Shown here piece by piece: positions 63,412-64,000 of a DNA stretch of 64,000 nucleotides (position 1 is its first letter; each line of letters begins with the position of its first letter). This DNA comes from Bacteroidia bacterium (GTDB lineage: Bacteria > Bacteroidota > Bacteroidia > 2-12-FULL-35-15). The notes under the pieces were generated by a model. That model worked only from the letters and a program-made list of their open reading frames with translations, was not told where the DNA came from and did no database searches. Both the position numbers and the translations under genes were made by a program. The DNA lies in NCBI GenBank assembly GCA_030654175.1, contig JAURXZ010000001.1, forward strand, positions 275,685 through 339,684, written 5' to 3'.

Positions 63412-63705
63412 TTAAATTTTAGTAGCGTCAATTTTATCATATTCGGCATGTGTCCCAATAAATCGAATCCAAATCATATTGTATTCATAATTTATTTTGA
63501 CAATTAGTCGATATTTATTCCCTTTAATATTGAAAACAACTCGATTGTCTGCCAAGAAACTAGCACTTGGATATTCTTTTTTTATCTGCTTAGGAGTTGT
63601 CCATTCTACATCATTAGTTTCTTGATACCATGATTTCAACTGTTGCTGACTATCAGAATGTTTTCCCCAAAACTCTCGAAGTATTTTCTTTGAAATTATT
63701 CTCAA
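63412..63705 (-). CDS. higB: HigB-like toxin (mRNA interferase family)
   Basis: 97 residues; the start codon is TTG at 63705, since no ATG lies in frame upstream. MRIISKKILREFWGKHSDSQ, the conserved L-x-x-W-Y segment (LKSWYQETNDVEW), ADNRVVFNIKGNKYRLIVKI and FIGTHAEYDKID are typical of PF09907-type HigB. It probably cleaves mRNA in the ribosome. First gene of a two-gene toxin-antitoxin operon. Confidence 0.9.
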   Translation of the reverse strand: MRIISKKILREFWGKHSDSQQQLKSWYQETNDVEWTTPKQIKKEYPSASFLADNRVVFNIKGNKYRLIVKINYEYNMIWIRFIGTHAEYDKIDATKI

Positions 63706-63722
63706 CTTGTGTCTCTTTTTGA

Positions 63723-63753
63723 CAAAGATAACACAAAGTTCCCAGATTGGGAA
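63723..63753 (-). promoter_or_regulatory. higBA promoter and operator
   Basis: CAAAGATA at 63723-63730 reads TATCTTTG on the minus strand, about 18 bases before the higB start. Immediately upstream (63739-63753) lies the perfect inverted repeat TTCCCA-GAT-TGGGAA, between the -33 and -7 positions, a natural binding site for the dimeric HigA HTH. Confidence 0.7.
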
Positions 63754-63785
63754 ATTATTTAGATTTTTTTTTAAAATAGCCTTGC

Positions 63786-63811
63786 CACTAACGATTGGCT
63801 TGGCGTTAGTG
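63786..63811. repeat. Palindrome flanking the HigBA locus (right)
   Basis: CACTAACG-attggcttgg-CGTTAGTG, an 8-bp perfect stem, followed by cggatttacgaag. It resembles attC-like core sites in shape (CTAACG/CGTTAG) but is short. Confidence 0.5.
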
Positions 63812-63879
63812 CGGATTTACGAAGAAGTATTTGTCCCCCTGTAGGCGCTAAGCTGACGTAATGGCTTTGCGTGTTTGGG

Positions 63880-63998
63880 CTTAGTGACATATATTCCAAA
63901 CTGTTTATTTATACTCCTTTTTTGATTGATATTCTTTTGTAAGCTTAGCTTACATTGTTATTCTCTTAAAATTAATCTTATAATGCCTGGTCACTAAG
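63880..63998. repeat. Inverted repeat enclosing about 100 bases at the right edge
   Basis: CTTAGTGAC at 63880-63888 and GTCACTAAG at 63990-63998 are perfect 9-bp inverted repeats. The enclosed AT-rich sequence holds no open frame; the structure may continue beyond the window. Confidence 0.4.
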
Positions 63999-64000
63999 AT

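Noticed and set aside
63786-63811. A true integron attC site
   Set aside because: The palindrome has CTAACG/CGTTAG arms but lacks the longer L-box structure and no integrase is in the window; kept only as a flank palindrome.
1-64000. tRNA, rRNA, CRISPR arrays or insertion sequences
   Set aside because: No cloverleaf-like gene with CCA or GGTTCGAATCC-type arms, no regularly spaced direct repeats and no transposase frame were recognised on reading; a tRNAscan/ISfinder search was not possible.

Overview
The window is a stretch of low-GC chromosome from a member of the Bacteroidota. The assignment rests on several independent marks: PorX (response regulator plus PglZ-type domain) beside tsaE and alanine dehydrogenase, a protein with a type IX secretion C-terminal domain, fused LpxC-FabZ, a short primary sigma factor, SurA/MoxR synteny, and TAnnTTTG-type -7 promoter boxes. 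The gene content looks like free-living core chromosome. No transposase, phage, CRISPR array, rRNA or tRNA gene was recognised.

Layout. 1-3.1 kb: end of a PPIase-like lipoprotein gene, surA-like chaperone and a MoxR ATPase. 3.2-8.9 kb: a two-subunit xanthine dehydrogenase (xdhA-xdhB, minus strand) flanked by two START/SRPBCC-fold genes; its likely cofactor-insertion partner xdhC sits 54 kb away at 62.2 kb. 9-13.6 kb: porX-tsaE-ald, a DUF4258-like gene and an FMN reductase. 14-21.2 kb: fumarylacetoacetase, a DUF5723-like outer-membrane protein, and a transketolase split into two genes with a response regulator and a von Willebrand factor A protein lying between the halves. 21.6-26.2 kb: YchF and a signalling block of a PAS histidine kinase and a minus-strand trio of multi-pass membrane protein, NarX-like kinase and NarL-like regulator. 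26.2-31.7 kb: accessory zone with a DUF3606-like mini-gene, a beta-barrel-like protein, a large repeat adhesin with S74 chaperone and T9SS tail, a degenerate HNH protein, and a receiver paired with a histidine-less HisKA-like helix protein.

31.9-37.5 kb: pdxH downstream of a remarkable fusion of an alpha-oxoamine synthase with a GNAT-like acyltransferase (a possible one-protein start for sphingolipid or sulfonolipid synthesis), then five tandem small paralogs arranged as copies of an A-B gene pair, with the relic of a sixth. 37.7-46.9 kb: recN, lon, an ABC ATPase, lpxA, lpxC-fabZ and an HD phosphohydrolase. 47.4-57.3 kb: dps, an MlaF-like ATPase, a 17-residue-repeat protein, a phosphohexomutase, mltG, a seven-haem TPR lipoprotein, an acetyltransferase and dapF. 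57.6-64 kb: HtrA protease, rpoD, a long-form GAPDH, xdhC and a HigBA toxin-antitoxin pair flanked by palindromes.

The most distinctive non-coding signal is a family of seven dispersed ~95-base elements with three stems supported by compensatory changes between copies (3731, 8934, 13941, 39542, 55466, 57487, 62018). Other intergenic signals are a second palindrome family that acts as terminators, and about nine gaps filled with inverted, word-like low-complexity repeats, each gap using its own vocabulary.
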